Assembly (NCBI RefSeq): GCF_019744875.1
Contig: NZ_JAIETU010000005.1
Span: 62,001-126,000, forward strand
Reading direction: 5' to 3'
Source: Hyphomicrobium sp.
GTDB lineage: Bacteria; Pseudomonadota; Alphaproteobacteria; Rhizobiales; Hyphomicrobiaceae
Length of the DNA stretch: 64,000 nt
The translations under genes and the position numbers were made by a program. The notes beneath the pieces were generated by a model that was not told the DNA's origin, searched no databases, and saw only the letters and a program-made list of their open reading frames with translations. Positions 6,743 through 14,829 of the stretch are shown here, piece after piece. Position 1 is the stretch's first letter, and every line of letters starts with the position of its first letter.

Positions 6743-7694
6743 TGATTGCAGCCTCGATCCGAGCGCGTTGCGCTCGGTTGAAGAGCGTGCACGCGCCCTC
6801 CTCAACCGAGCAGAAGTCTGGGACAGGTTTCCGACGCCCATCGAAGACATTCTTGCCGCGGCGAACCTGCGGGTCGAAAAAAAATGCCTTCAGGACGCCG
6901 ACGGGTTCATGGCGTATCTCGCCGGCAAGGCCGCGCACATCGCCACTAAAGCCGCCGAGACACTGAGCGCCGTCAAATCGGCACTCACCAAGGTTTTCGG
7001 CATCTACGATCCCGGCGATTCCATCATCCACATCGACGACACCGTCTCCGGTTCGAAACAGAACTTCCTCAAACTCCACGAGACCGGTCATCACGAGCTT
7101 CCGGCTCACCGGAAGATGTTTCGGTTCTTTCAGGATTGCGAACAGACGCTCGCGCCGGAAGTCGCGGACCTGTTCGAAAGAGAAGCCAACAACTTTGCCC
7201 GCTTCGCTCTGTTTCAAGGAGGCGCCTTCTCGGCCATGGCCGCCGATTGCCCGCTCTTGATCAAGACACCGATGAAGCTGGCTACAAAGTTCGGGGCGTC
7301 GATCTACGCCTCGGCGCGCGAGTTCGCTAGAACCAATCATCGCGACTGTCTGGTGGTCGTGCTCAACCGCGCCGAATACATCAATGGCGCCGGGATGCGA
7401 GCATCCGTCAGGCGGATCGAGCCGTCGCCGTCCTTTAGGGCCAAGTTTCCGATACCGACGGACGAGTGGATTACCCTAGATCACCCGCTCGGTAGGCTGC
7501 TTCCCCGGCACGGACAGCGCATGGTCAAACCTACCTCTCTTGCCATGCGAGACCTAAATGGTCAGCGCCAAGAGTGTATTGCGGAATCCTTCGATACCAC
7601 GCACAATATTATCATCCTGCTCTATCCCCAAAAGGCGCTGACAACGACCACCGTCATCCTGCCTGCCGGCTTCAAGCAGGCGGGCAACTTTTAA
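6729..7694 (+). CDS. ImmA/IrrE-type metallopeptidase
   Basis: A 321-residue zinc peptidase of the ImmA/IrrE (COG2856) family. The HExxH motif is HETGH (in LKLHETGHHELP, near residue 120) and the third ligand is in the downstream FEREANNFARF helix, the family's ExxAN pattern. The preferred start is GTG 6729, which overlaps the XRE stop and follows GGAAGGA at 8-nt spacing; an upstream in-frame ATG at 6648 would lie deep inside the XRE gene. In known systems such peptidases cleave a partner XRE repressor in response to DNA damage or another signal. The C-terminal half (~170-321) is longer than in the simplest ImmA proteins and could be a sensory part. Confidence 0.87.
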   Translation: MIKADDCSLDPSALRSVEERARALLNRAEVWDRFPTPIEDILAAANLRVEKKCLQDADGFMAYLAGKAAHIATKAAETLSAVKSALTKVFGIYDPGDSIIHIDDTVSGSKQNFLKLHETGHHELPAHRKMFRFFQDCEQTLAPEVADLFEREANNFARFALFQGGAFSAMAADCPLLIKTPMKLATKFGASIYASAREFARTNHRDCLVVVLNRAEYINGAGMRASVRRIEPSPSFRAKFPIPTDEWITLDHPLGRLLPRHGQRMVKPTSLAMRDLNGQRQECIAESFDTTHNIIILLYPQKALTTTTVILPAGFKQAGNF

Positions 7695-7708
7695 GACGAG
7701 CGGGTCTC

Positions 7709-8245
7709 TTGAGAGTTTTTAAATCCATAACAATTCAGGGTGCGGAATATAATTTCGAACATCTGGTTCCGATCACTATTGAAGTGACCGCAGGCAAGGA
7801 CACACAGGCGCGCACCTACAAGGTGCTGGTGAATTTCAGCTGCCACTGCTTCACGGAAGAACTCGACGATCAGATTCACACGCCGGACTACCATTACGTC
7901 CATGAGAACGAACGCCGCGCGTTCTGCCCGGTTCGTTACGAACTCTCAAGGGGCCTGCCCGACATCATCCGAGAGATCGGCAACAAGCGCGTCTATTTCA
8001 CCTGGGAGCGCAACTACGTCTACATCGAGCAGGTCGACGACCAGGGAGAGGTCGTGCCGTATACGATTTTCTTCGACGTGAAGCGCGGCAACAAGGGCGT
8101 CGCCGATGTCGTCATGACCATCGTCAGCGCCTACGCAAAGCCGGGCATGGCAAAGCAGGCGTCTCCTATCCGCTTCCCTATGCTCATCGCCAAAACAGCG
8201 CGCGGCGAGAAACCGACGATCTCAAAACCAGGTGGCATTCGCTGA
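7709..8245 (+). CDS. Unrecognised protein, third gene of the XRE/ImmA operon
   Basis: A 178-residue protein starting at TTG 7709, 14 nt after the ImmA-type stop; the open frame runs upstream into that gene but no better start with a binding site is seen. It has no signal peptide or membrane segment. Clustered cysteines (FSCHCF, then RAFCPVRY about 35 residues later) could bind metal, and the middle part (RVYFTWERNYVYIEQVDD) is beta-rich and aromatic. The tail is basic (KTARGEKPTISKPGG). I do not recognise the family. Its place in a repressor/peptidase operon beside a ubiquitin-like system suggests a regulatory, sensing or effector role, which is inference only. Confidence 0.7.
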   Translation: MRVFKSITIQGAEYNFEHLVPITIEVTAGKDTQARTYKVLVNFSCHCFTEELDDQIHTPDYHYVHENERRAFCPVRYELSRGLPDIIREIGNKRVYFTWERNYVYIEQVDDQGEVVPYTIFFDVKRGNKGVADVVMTIVSAYAKPGMAKQASPIRFPMLIAKTARGEKPTISKPGGIR

Positions 8246-8374
8246 AAAGAAAATAGGCCCCGCAGGGCCTATCCTTGGAGCTTTCGCTCCCCGCGAGACC
8301 CTCTTAATCGCCTGCGCGCCGCAGGGACCGGTTTTACCCGGCAGGGTGACCGTGTTTCACTCGCTCTCGATCAC
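8246..8374 (-). ncRNA. Predicted structured small RNA (~125 nt)
   Basis: A minus-strand transcription unit is implied by a promoter at 8409-8380, no coding frame of note, and an intrinsic terminator at 8272-8245. The predicted transcript would begin near 8373 and contain several short hairpins: CCTGCG/CGCAGG (8311-8325), a GGAGC-GAAA-GCTCC stem with a GNRA tetraloop (8277-8290), and the terminator stem. The -35 overlaps an operator box, so it is probably controlled by the XRE regulator. The 3' end abuts the stop of the unknown gene on the other strand (8245), with little or no overlap. I do not recognise a known RNA family. Confidence 0.5.
8247..8272 (-). terminator. Intrinsic terminator of the predicted small RNA
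   Basis: An 8-bp perfect stem, ATAGGCCC (8253-8260) and GGGCCTAT (8265-8272), with a 4-nt loop. On the minus strand the stem is followed by TTTTCTTTTC; on the plus strand it is followed by CCTTGG, so it is oriented to stop leftward transcription. It may also slow plus-strand transcription leaving the unknown gene. Confidence 0.7.
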
Positions 8375-8379
8375 ACTTC

Positions 8380-8409
8380 ATTATATAGCGAGCGCGCTCG
8401 ATATTTCAA
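8380..8409 (-). promoter_or_regulatory. Sigma-70-like promoter of the predicted small RNA
   Basis: On the minus strand TTGAAA (8409-8404) and a consensus TATAAT (8385-8380) are 18 nt apart. The -35 is inside operator box 3 (8396-8411). This is the best-looking sigma-70 promoter in the island. Confidence 0.6.
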
Positions 8410-8411
8410 GC
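8396..8411. promoter_or_regulatory. Operator box 3
   Basis: GCTCGATATTTCAAGC matches box 1 (6254-6269) at 14 of 16 positions. It sits over the -35 of the small-RNA promoter. Confidence 0.58.
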
Positions 8412-8426
8412 AATAACAACGCGCCT

Positions 8427-8442
8427 GCTAAGTATATCAAGC
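8427..8442. promoter_or_regulatory. Operator box 4
   Basis: GCTAAGTATATCAAGC keeps the TATATCAAGC half of box 1 exactly. It starts 31 bp after box 3, mirroring the 29-bp spacing of boxes 1 and 2. Confidence 0.52.
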
Positions 8443-8585
8443 AAGATGGGCGTTGATATACGGGATGTCAAGGCTGCCGGCCTTGTAGGCGCGGATTACC
8501 CGCGGATACGCCCGTCCTTGGTATATCCGCGGTATAATGACCGCAGGTCAGGGACCGGGCAATTTCTGTATGTGATTGAAATAAT
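8443..8585. other. Probable island/tRNA junction with inverted repeats
   Basis: A noncoding stretch between operator box 4 and the 3' end of tRNA-Pro. It holds a perfect 9-bp inverted repeat, CCGCGGATA (8500-8508) and TATCCGCGG (8524-8532), and a CAAGG/CCTTG pair near 8470-8486. Such repeats are common around integrase core or arm sites. The tRNA-proximal end would be the attachment-site side if the island inserted at the tRNA 3' end; the matching direct repeat should lie left of the window and is not visible. Confidence 0.4.
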
Positions 8586-8663
8586 TGGTCGGAGCGAGAG
8601 GATTTGAACCTCCGACCCCCAGTCCCCCAGACTGGTGCGCTAACCAGGCTGCGCTACGCTCCG
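8586..8663 (-). tRNA. tRNA-Pro (anticodon GGG)
   Basis: The minus strand folds as a cloverleaf: acceptor CGGAGCG/CGCTCCG, anticodon stem CCAGT/ACTGG around a 7-nt loop CTGGGGG giving anticodon GGG, T-arm with GGTTCAAATCC, and an encoded CCA at 8588-8586. It decodes CCC/CCU proline codons. Its place after merR and the acyltransferase gene fits conserved alphaproteobacterial order; its 3' end faces the island. Confidence 0.95.
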
Positions 8664-8745
8664 ACTTCGGCCCCCCTTATGTCCGGCAATGAGGCCGCGG
8701 TCAACGCCTCGTTCCGGGGGCGGCGATTGAATCTCCTATGACAAT

Positions 8746-9471
8746 CTATTTCGGCCCGGCCAGGGCCTCGATCGCCTCCGCGCCGGCCGGAAAGACGACC
8801 AGGGGCGGCGGTGGGCGGGCGCCCGCAAAGGCGACCGCGGCGAACGTTCCGGGCGCCGTCGCGAGGTCGTGGGCCATGATGGCGGCGCCGCTCTCGGGAG
8901 CGACTGCATCGGGAGCGGATGCCCCGCTCGCGGCGCTGCGCGGGCGCACGGTTTCGAGCAGCGGGCCCACACCCGTGCCGCGCGCCTTGGCCACCGCCTC
9001 GATGCGCACCCAGGCGCGCAGGAAGCGCGTGTCGGCGTCGTGCCCTCCAAGCGCGGCTCCGTCCGCGAGGCGGATCGCCTCGACCTCGATTGGAGCGCGG
9101 CGTAGGGCGGGCATGCGGACGGTTCGCACCTTCTCGACATCGATGCCGATGGGACCTGCGCCGGAGATCGCGATGAGCGCGAGCCCATGCGTGTGTGCAA
9201 TGCTGAAGTTGGTGGCGCGATCGGGGAGGCTCGGCTCGCCGCTCGCGCTGCGCTCAAAGGCGACGCCGCGCACGCGAGCGCCGAGCGTGCGTTCAAGGGC
9301 GACACGAAGCGCGATATGCGTGAGCCGCCGGTCCCGGCGCGCGTCCGCCACCGCCATGGCGTCGAGCTGGCATCGGCAGGCTTCGCTCAGGCGCGGGGTC
9401 GCGGCCTCGACCTGCTCCAGGCCGGCGGCGCACGAAACCAGATCGACGAGCCAAAGCTCCATGTCAGACAT
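8746..9471 (-). CDS. 4'-phosphopantetheinyl transferase superfamily protein
   Basis: A 241-residue Sfp-type transferase, which moves 4'-phosphopantetheine from CoA to a carrier-protein serine. The family motifs are FSIAHTHG (residues ~88-95), GIDVEKVR (~108-115, Mg2+-binding Asp and Glu) and WVRIEAVAKARG (~151-162, equivalent of the usual WxxKEAxxK). The Lys-Glu pair of that motif is Ile-Glu here, a minor deviation. Residues 170-205 are rich in Ala and Pro and low in complexity. It lies between merR and tRNA-Pro, and no polyketide or peptide synthase is near, so the acceptor is not evident. Confidence 0.82.
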   Translation of the reverse strand: MSDMELWLVDLVSCAAGLEQVEAATPRLSEACRCQLDAMAVADARRDRRLTHIALRVALERTLGARVRGVAFERSASGEPSLPDRATNFSIAHTHGLALIAISGAGPIGIDVEKVRTVRMPALRRAPIEVEAIRLADGAALGGHDADTRFLRAWVRIEAVAKARGTGVGPLLETVRPRSAASGASAPDAVAPESGAAIMAHDLATAPGTFAAVAFAGARPPPPLVVFPAGAEAIEALAGPK

Positions 9472-9649
9472 TGCCAGCCCTCGCGCCGCGAGGGCTTCTT
9501 CCTTCGCCGCGCGTGGAAGATAGCTCTATCTGCCCGGCTGGCAAAACGCTTAGCGGGAGCGCCGTCTGCGGCTCGTCGGCTCATCGCGCCTTCGGTGCGA
9601 GCTGGACGCTCGCACCTCACGATCTGGCTCCGACAGCGCGTGCGCCGCG

Positions 9650-10186
9650 TTATGCGCCAACGGCGCGTGCGCGCCGGGTGGGACGCGCCTGCTCGGATTT
9701 GCCCATGGTTTCGAGCAGAAGCGAGCGGCACTCCTCAAGCTCCTTGATGGCCGCTTCGATGGCCGCAAGGTGGCTGACCGCGCCAGCACGCCCACGAGCC
9801 GCGCGACGTGCGGGAACGGGATTGCGGGCCGCGGAGGCGACGGCGACGTTGGCCGGCAGAGCGCGCGCATCGGGAGCGGCTGCCCGCAGTACGGCGCGCG
9901 TTTCGGTATCGCCCGGCTCGCGGCCGTGCTGCTTCACGTGATCGATGCCCTGCTCGCGCAGGATCTTCTGCACGCCCTTGATGGTGTAACCCTCAGCGTG
10001 CAGCAAATGGCGGATGCCGCGCAGCAGCTCCATGTCTTCCGGGCGATAGTAGCGGCGGCCACCGCCGCGCTTCATCGGACGAACCTGCGGAAAGCGTGCT
10101 TCCCAAAACCTCAGCACATGCTTCTGCACGTCCAGCTCGTCAGCGACCTCGCTGATCGTGCGAAATGCTTCTGCTGCCTTGCTCAT
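9650..10186 (-). CDS. MerR-family transcriptional regulator
   Basis: A 178-residue MerR-type protein starting at ATG 10186 (GAGGGGTAACG upstream). The N-terminal winged HTH is clear: [20 protein letters not shown], then [19 protein letters not shown], then a [11 protein letters not shown] helix. No metal-binding cysteines are seen in the C-terminal half, which is Ala/Arg-rich and ends in a coiled region ([17 protein letters not shown]). It sits downstream of ihfA as in many Hyphomicrobiales; the regulated genes are unknown. Confidence 0.85.
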   Translation of the reverse strand: MSKAAEAFRTISEVADELDVQKHVLRFWEARFPQVRPMKRGGGRRYYRPEDMELLRGIRHLLHAEGYTIKGVQKILREQGIDHVKQHGREPGDTETRAVLRAAAPDARALPANVAVASAARNPVPARRAARGRAGAVSHLAAIEAAIKELEECRSLLLETMGKSEQARPTRRARAVGA

Positions 10187-10744
10187 CGTTACCCCTCGAT
10201 GCCTTGGCTCAGTTTTGTGAACGGCCGCGCCCCACGTTGCTCCCGCTCCGCTGACGCGCCGCCTCACATCAACCCAGCGGCCTGGCCCCCTGATACATCC
10301 GGCACTTCGCCCTCAGATGCACAAACGCCAACGCTACAGCCTTGTGTTGGTAATGATACCTGCAACGTTTCGCGCCGTCTCGATCAATTCGTAACTGTGG
10401 CCACAGCTTTTTTCCTGACGCACCGATGCGCGTTCGCATTGTCGATGCGCAACTGAAAGCCAATCAAAACGAATGAGAGGGGGCCAACGATGGGCTTGCC
10501 TGTGACGCATTTGCACGCCGACACATTTGCACGGCGGCGCGAAGCGGTTATGCGGCGGTCGTGGGAGACGAGCGGGCTGAAGCCTGCAAGGCGCGGATGC
10601 TGCGGGAGATTGCAGCGATGCGTCCGCTCACGAGGGGACGTGTGACTTCACAAGCGGAGAGACCGCAAGCAGCCAGAGCGGCTGAGCCCGGCGGAAGATG
10701 AGGGCACGTGTCGCCGGGGTGTAACCGAGGATCACTTGTCAGGA
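10187..10744. other. Noncoding gap between merR and ihfA
   Basis: A 558-nt stretch without a convincing coding frame; the short open frames inside are Arg/Cys-rich and lack ribosome binding sites. The part from 10550 to 10740 is GC-rich with several short self-complementary segments (for example around 10560-10690) and might be a leader or structured RNA, but I cannot assign it. Confidence 0.35.
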
Positions 10745-11068
10745 TCACTCGGCTGCCTTGGGGCGACGCGAGCGTCCGGCGTTGATCCGGTCTTTCATGA
10801 TGTTGCTGGGCCGGAACACGAGCACGCGACGCGGCGTGATCGGCACTTCCTTGCCGGTCTTCGGATTGCGTCCGATGCGTTCGCCCTTCTTGCGAATGCC
10901 GAACGAGCCGAACGACGACAGCTTCACCTGTTCGCCGCGAGCCAAGCTGTCCGAAATCTCATTGAGAACGAGCTCCACGAGCTCTTGAGATTCGTTTCTC
11001 GGAAGGCCGACCTTGCGGACTACTGCCTCTGCGAGATCGGCACGTGTCAATGTCTTGCCGCCGCTCAT
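10745..11068 (-). CDS. ihfA: Integration host factor subunit alpha
   Basis: A 107-residue HU/IHF-family DNA-bending protein. The N-terminal helices ([18 protein letters not shown]), the [14 protein letters not shown] strand pair, the beta-arm [12 protein letters not shown] and the C-terminal [17 protein letters not shown] are characteristic of IHF-alpha rather than HU. It forms a heterodimer with IhfB and bends DNA in transcription, replication and site-specific recombination. Located downstream of fabH, as usual in alphaproteobacteria. Confidence 0.95.
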   Translation of the reverse strand: MSGGKTLTRADLAEAVVRKVGLPRNESQELVELVLNEISDSLARGEQVKLSSFGSFGIRKKGERIGRNPKTGKEVPITPRRVLVFRPSNIMKDRINAGRSRRPKAAE

Positions 11069-11256
11069 ACTTTCAGGCCTCCCCGTAGCTAGGTATTTTT
11101 CCTTATGCTACCGGCAGTAAGACGAGCGGTCAATAACAGATCGCAAACAAGCAACTGATATCGCAGGGGGATTTAGACATCCCTTATACGGTGCAATTTT
11201 CTGCTGTCAGCCGTCTGATTTGTGCGCTGCGAAGTCGCGACTTCGCTATTGCAAAA

Positions 11257-12234
11257 TCACCAGCGTGCAAGCACTGCGCCCCAAGTAAATCCGCCTCCCA
11301 TGGCCTCCATGAGCACCAGGCTGCCCTCCTTGACGAGGTGCTCCTCGAAGGCGTGATTGAGCGCAAGCGGGATGGACGCGGCCGACGTGTTGCCGTGCCT
11401 TTCGAGCGTCTTAACGATCTTTTCCGGTGCGACGCCGAGCTTTTTTGCGATCCCGTCGAGGATGCGGACGTTCGCCTGGTGGGGGATGAACAGGTCGATC
11501 TCGTCGGCGGCATAGCCTGTCGCCACCAGCGTTTCCTCGATCACGCCCGAGATCTTCTGAACCGCGTGGCGGAACACCTCGCGGCCGTTCATGCGCAGGT
11601 GGCCGACCGTCTTGGTGGAGCCGGCGCCGCCGTCGACGTAGAGAAGATCCTCGAAGCGGCCGTCCGAGCGGAGCAGCGTCGACAGGATGCCGCGATCGTC
11701 GCGCCCGTTGTGCTGGGGCTGGGCCTCGAGCACGACAGCGCCCGCGCCGTCACCGAACAGCACGCACGTCGATCGATCGTTCCAATCGAGGATGCGCGAG
11801 AAGGTTTCGGCGCCGATGACGAGCGCGCGAAGCGACTGGCCCGTCTTGATGAAGTTGTCGGCGATCGTCATGGCGTAGACGAAGCCGGAGCAGACGGCCT
11901 GCACGTCGAATGCGGCGCCCTTGGTGATGCCGAGACCGGCCTGAATGCGCACGGCCGTCGATGGGAACGTGCGGTCCGGCGTGGCGGTCGCGCAGATGAC
12001 GAGATCGATGTCGACGGGATCGATGCCGGCGCGCACCAGCGCTTGCCGCCCTGCCCCGATGCCCAGCGTCGAGGTCAGCTCGTCTTCGTCGGCAATGTGG
12101 CGAGCGCGGATGCCGCTTCTCTCGACGATCCACTCGTCCGTCGTATCGACGATCTTCGCCAGATCGGCATTGGTCATGATGCGCCTCGGGAGATGCGCAC
12201 CCACGCCGCGGATGACCGATCGAATGACTGCCAA
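11257..12234 (-). CDS. fabH: 3-oxoacyl-[ACP] synthase III (KASIII)
   Basis: A 325-residue condensing enzyme that starts fatty acid synthesis from acetyl-CoA and malonyl-ACP. The catalytic Cys is in [11 protein letters not shown] (near residue 112), the His in PHQANVRI and the Asn in [10 protein letters not shown], giving the Cys-His-Asn triad of KASIII. Starts 30 nt after plsX and is co-directional with it; the two work in membrane lipid initiation. Confidence 0.96.
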   Translation of the reverse strand: MAVIRSVIRGVGAHLPRRIMTNADLAKIVDTTDEWIVERSGIRARHIADEDELTSTLGIGAGRQALVRAGIDPVDIDLVICATATPDRTFPSTAVRIQAGLGITKGAAFDVQAVCSGFVYAMTIADNFIKTGQSLRALVIGAETFSRILDWNDRSTCVLFGDGAGAVVLEAQPQHNGRDDRGILSTLLRSDGRFEDLLYVDGGAGSTKTVGHLRMNGREVFRHAVQKISGVIEETLVATGYAADEIDLFIPHQANVRILDGIAKKLGVAPEKIVKTLERHGNTSAASIPLALNHAFEEHLVKEGSLVLMEAMGGGFTWGAVLARW

Positions 12235-12264
12235 GGTGTCCTCGTCCTCTCCAGCCGCTTCGGG

Positions 12265-13344
12265 CTATTTTTCCTCGTGAGAGCCTACCGGAGCGGCTTG
12301 CGCCTCGGACGCCACCGCGCTGTCAAGGCGGTGGTGGAACGCCTCAAGGTCGGCGGCCAGGCGCTCGAGCAGCCCGCTCTCCGACATCTCGTAACCGAGA
12401 TCGACGGCGCTCGCAAAGCCCAGCGCGTCCGTGCCGCCGTGGCTCTTTACGGCAATACCGTTCAACCCCAGGAAAGTCCCGCCGTTTACGCGGCGCGGGT
12501 CCATTTTGTCCTTCAGCACGCGGAAGCCGCCGCGGGCCAGAAACGCGCCGATTTTGGACAGCGTCGTGCGCATCATCGCGTCTTTGAGGTACTGGCCGAT
12601 CTGGCGCGCGGTGCCTTCGGCCGTCTTGAGGGCGATGTTGCCGGCGAAGCCTTCCACCACGACGACATCGACCCGGCCCTGGCCGATTTCGTTGCCTTCG
12701 ATAAAGCCGTGATAATCGAGGGGCAGCTCCACGGCCTTGAGAAGGACGTTGGCTTCCTTGACCTCTTCGGCGCCCTTGATCTCCTCGACGCCGACGTTGA
12801 GGAGGCCGGCTGTCGGGCGCTCGATGTGAAAGAGCGCGCGCGCCATGGCGGCACCCATGAGCGTGAATTCACAAAGCTGGCGTGCCGTGGCGCCGATGTT
12901 GGCGCCGACATCGAGAACGATGCATTCGGCGGTGATCGTGGGCCAGAGCGCGGCAATCGCGGGCCGCTCGATGCCGGCCATGGGGCGCAGGATCAATTTG
13001 GCCATGGCCATCAGCGCGCCGGTGTTTCCGGCGGAGACCGCAGCGTGCGCTTCGCCTTTTTTGACCGCCTCGAGGGTCAGCCACATGCTGGAGCCCTTGC
13101 CACGGCGCAGCGCCTGGCTGGGCTTCTCGTGCATCGAGACGACCTGGGACGTGTGCACGACGCGCGACTTGGCCGCGAGCGCCGGGCGTTCGGCCAGCAG
13201 CGGGGCGATGCGTGCTTCGTCGCCGAAGAAGATGAAACTCAACGCAGGGTGTCGCTCAAGCGACAGCGCCGCGCCCGGAACGACAACTTCGGGGCCGTGG
13301 TCTCCCCCCATGGCGTCGAGCGCTAGTGTTCGCGGCAAAGCCAT
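12265..13344 (-). CDS. plsX: Phosphate acyltransferase PlsX
   Basis: A 359-residue enzyme that makes acyl-phosphate from acyl-ACP for phosphatidic acid synthesis. The N-terminal [13 protein letters not shown] is the family signature, and [21 protein letters not shown] and [13 protein letters not shown] are conserved in it. Upstream of fabH in the standard plsX-fabH arrangement. The C-terminal ~30 residues are a variable tail. Confidence 0.96.
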   Translation of the reverse strand: MALPRTLALDAMGGDHGPEVVVPGAALSLERHPALSFIFFGDEARIAPLLAERPALAAKSRVVHTSQVVSMHEKPSQALRRGKGSSMWLTLEAVKKGEAHAAVSAGNTGALMAMAKLILRPMAGIERPAIAALWPTITAECIVLDVGANIGATARQLCEFTLMGAAMARALFHIERPTAGLLNVGVEEIKGAEEVKEANVLLKAVELPLDYHGFIEGNEIGQGRVDVVVVEGFAGNIALKTAEGTARQIGQYLKDAMMRTTLSKIGAFLARGGFRVLKDKMDPRRVNGGTFLGLNGIAVKSHGGTDALGFASAVDLGYEMSESGLLERLAADLEAFHHRLDSAVASEAQAAPVGSHEEK

Positions 13345-13640
13345 GTGGCGATCTTCAACCTGTCAACGAACTGGGCCCGGACTTCCGAGTGTAAGGTCTT
13401 CTGCAACGGTCTTCCGCATCGAGACTTCTGCAACGAAGCGACGGCTCGTGCCCGGCACGGCTCTGAGGCCGGCGGCTCGCGTTCCCCGCGCCGAAGCCAT
13501 CCCCCGAGGTAAAGCCTGCGGGAAAATACAAGTTTGCTTCCCCGAGACAACCACTTTCCGCAGTTGCGAACAGGGCGACAAATATGCCTCGGAGAGCCCG
13601 CGGCGTGGGGCTGCGGGCTGCGATTGCGCATTTTCCCGCG

Positions 13641-14174
13641 CTACGGCTTGGGCTTGAGCTTGGCCAGCGCCGCGAAGGGGTTGGCGGCTTCGGGATCCGC
13701 CTTGATCTTGGGATCGACCCAGTCGAACTCGGCATTGGCGCTGCGCGGATAGGGATCGAGAGCCGCTGAAATCATGCCGAAAACCATCGTTCCGACATCG
13801 ATCCGGCCGTCTTCGATCGGCTCGACGTCAGGCATGCTCAGGATCTCGCGGTCGCCGGCGGGCGCGGGCTCGTCTTCAAGTGCCTCGGGCGGGCCCAAGT
13901 CGATGGAAAACGTCTCTGAAATGCGTGCCGGAACGGGCTCGAGCGTCACGACGCAGGCCTGCGACACGGTCGCTTCGAGGGATCCCGTAAAGCGATAGCG
14001 GTCCTTGCCCAACGACTTGATCGCGTAGTCCACGCTGACGCTGTCGCAGGCCAGGATGTCGAGCTCGCGCGCCAGCTCGATGCGCTCCTCTTCGGTGGCC
14101 TGGCGGGTGCGGCTCAGCGTGCGGTGATCGCCGATTTCCGTGATCTCGTGGGTCCAGTCGCGCAGGGCGGTCAT
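13641..14174 (-). CDS. DUF177 (YceD-like) protein
   Basis: A 177-residue member of the DUF177 family, of which YceD is linked to ribosomal large subunit/rRNA processing. The conserved central part is LGKDRYRFTGSLEATVSQACVVTLEPV around residues 55-80, followed by acidic segments and the C-terminal NPFAALAKLK that is typical of the family. In many bacteria it precedes rpmF and plsX; here rpmF is absent and a 296-nt noncoding gap separates it from plsX. Follows the bc1 chaperone gene by 15 nt. Confidence 0.85.
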   Translation of the reverse strand: MTALRDWTHEITEIGDHRTLSRTRQATEEERIELARELDILACDSVSVDYAIKSLGKDRYRFTGSLEATVSQACVVTLEPVPARISETFSIDLGPPEALEDEPAPAGDREILSMPDVEPIEDGRIDVGTMVFGMISAALDPYPRSANAEFDWVDPKIKADPEAANPFAALAKLKPKP

Positions 14175-14189
14175 GCGGGTCTCCCGGAA

Positions 14190-14729
14190 TTATTCGGCGC
14201 GAGGCGACGCGAAATCCGCGACGGCGGCTGCGAGCCGATCGAGCGGCACGGTACCAAGGTGATCCTTGAACTTCAAAATCCGGCGCGCCATGGCGTCGGC
14301 GCCCTCAGAACTCGCGTCCAGGCCTGGAACGGAGGTGGCAAGCTCGGCGCTGAGCGCGGCGACCGGATCGGCGGCCTGCACGGCGCGGCGATAGGCCAAG
14401 CAGCGCTCCCCCAGCGCCTGGGCCGCGCGCTTGACCTTTTTCGGCACGGACATGTCGCCGACGCCCATCTCGCGCAGCGTGTCGTCGACATCGGTGACGA
14501 ACGTTTCGCTCAAGTACCTCGCGAGGCGGGCGGTTTGCCGCCCCTCGGTCCCCAGACGCTCAAGCACCGGAAATATCACGGCGATGATCATCGCGGTGCG
14601 GCCTTCTGGCGTATCCGAGACACCCTGGCTGCCAAAAAACGCCGGCTGCCTGGCCTGGGTCACGACCGCGCCATAAAGGTCGATTGCTGTGCGTCGGTCT
14701 TGGGCTCGGCTTTTCAACCAGGTGAACAC
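14190..14729 (-). CDS. Ubiquinol-cytochrome c chaperone family protein (CBP3-like)
   Basis: A 179-residue protein of the family related to mitochondrial Cbp3, which assists assembly of the cytochrome bc1 complex. Family features are the N-terminal YGAVVTQARQPAFF, the FPVLERLG segment and FVTDVDDTLREMGVGDMSVPK. No signal peptide. It diverges from bamE and precedes DUF177, a gene order shared by many Hyphomicrobiales. Confidence 0.87.
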   Translation of the reverse strand: MFTWLKSRAQDRRTAIDLYGAVVTQARQPAFFGSQGVSDTPEGRTAMIIAVIFPVLERLGTEGRQTARLARYLSETFVTDVDDTLREMGVGDMSVPKKVKRAAQALGERCLAYRRAVQAADPVAALSAELATSVPGLDASSEGADAMARRILKFKDHLGTVPLDRLAAAVADFASPRAE

Positions 14730-14829
14730 GCAGGTTTTTCCGTCTCGTATGTCAGGGGATGGCGGTGGCCGTGCAGTTGCCTACTGCCCGCCTTTTAAGC
14801 TAAGGGCGGGATATGAGCGCAGGGAAATC

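Noticed and set aside
10548-10748. A 66-codon minus-strand frame after ihfA
   Set aside because: It overlaps the ihfA end and lacks a ribosome binding site and protein-like composition.
11191-13326. A 711-codon plus-strand open frame across fabH and plsX
   Set aside because: It covers two clear minus-strand genes and has antisense-type composition.
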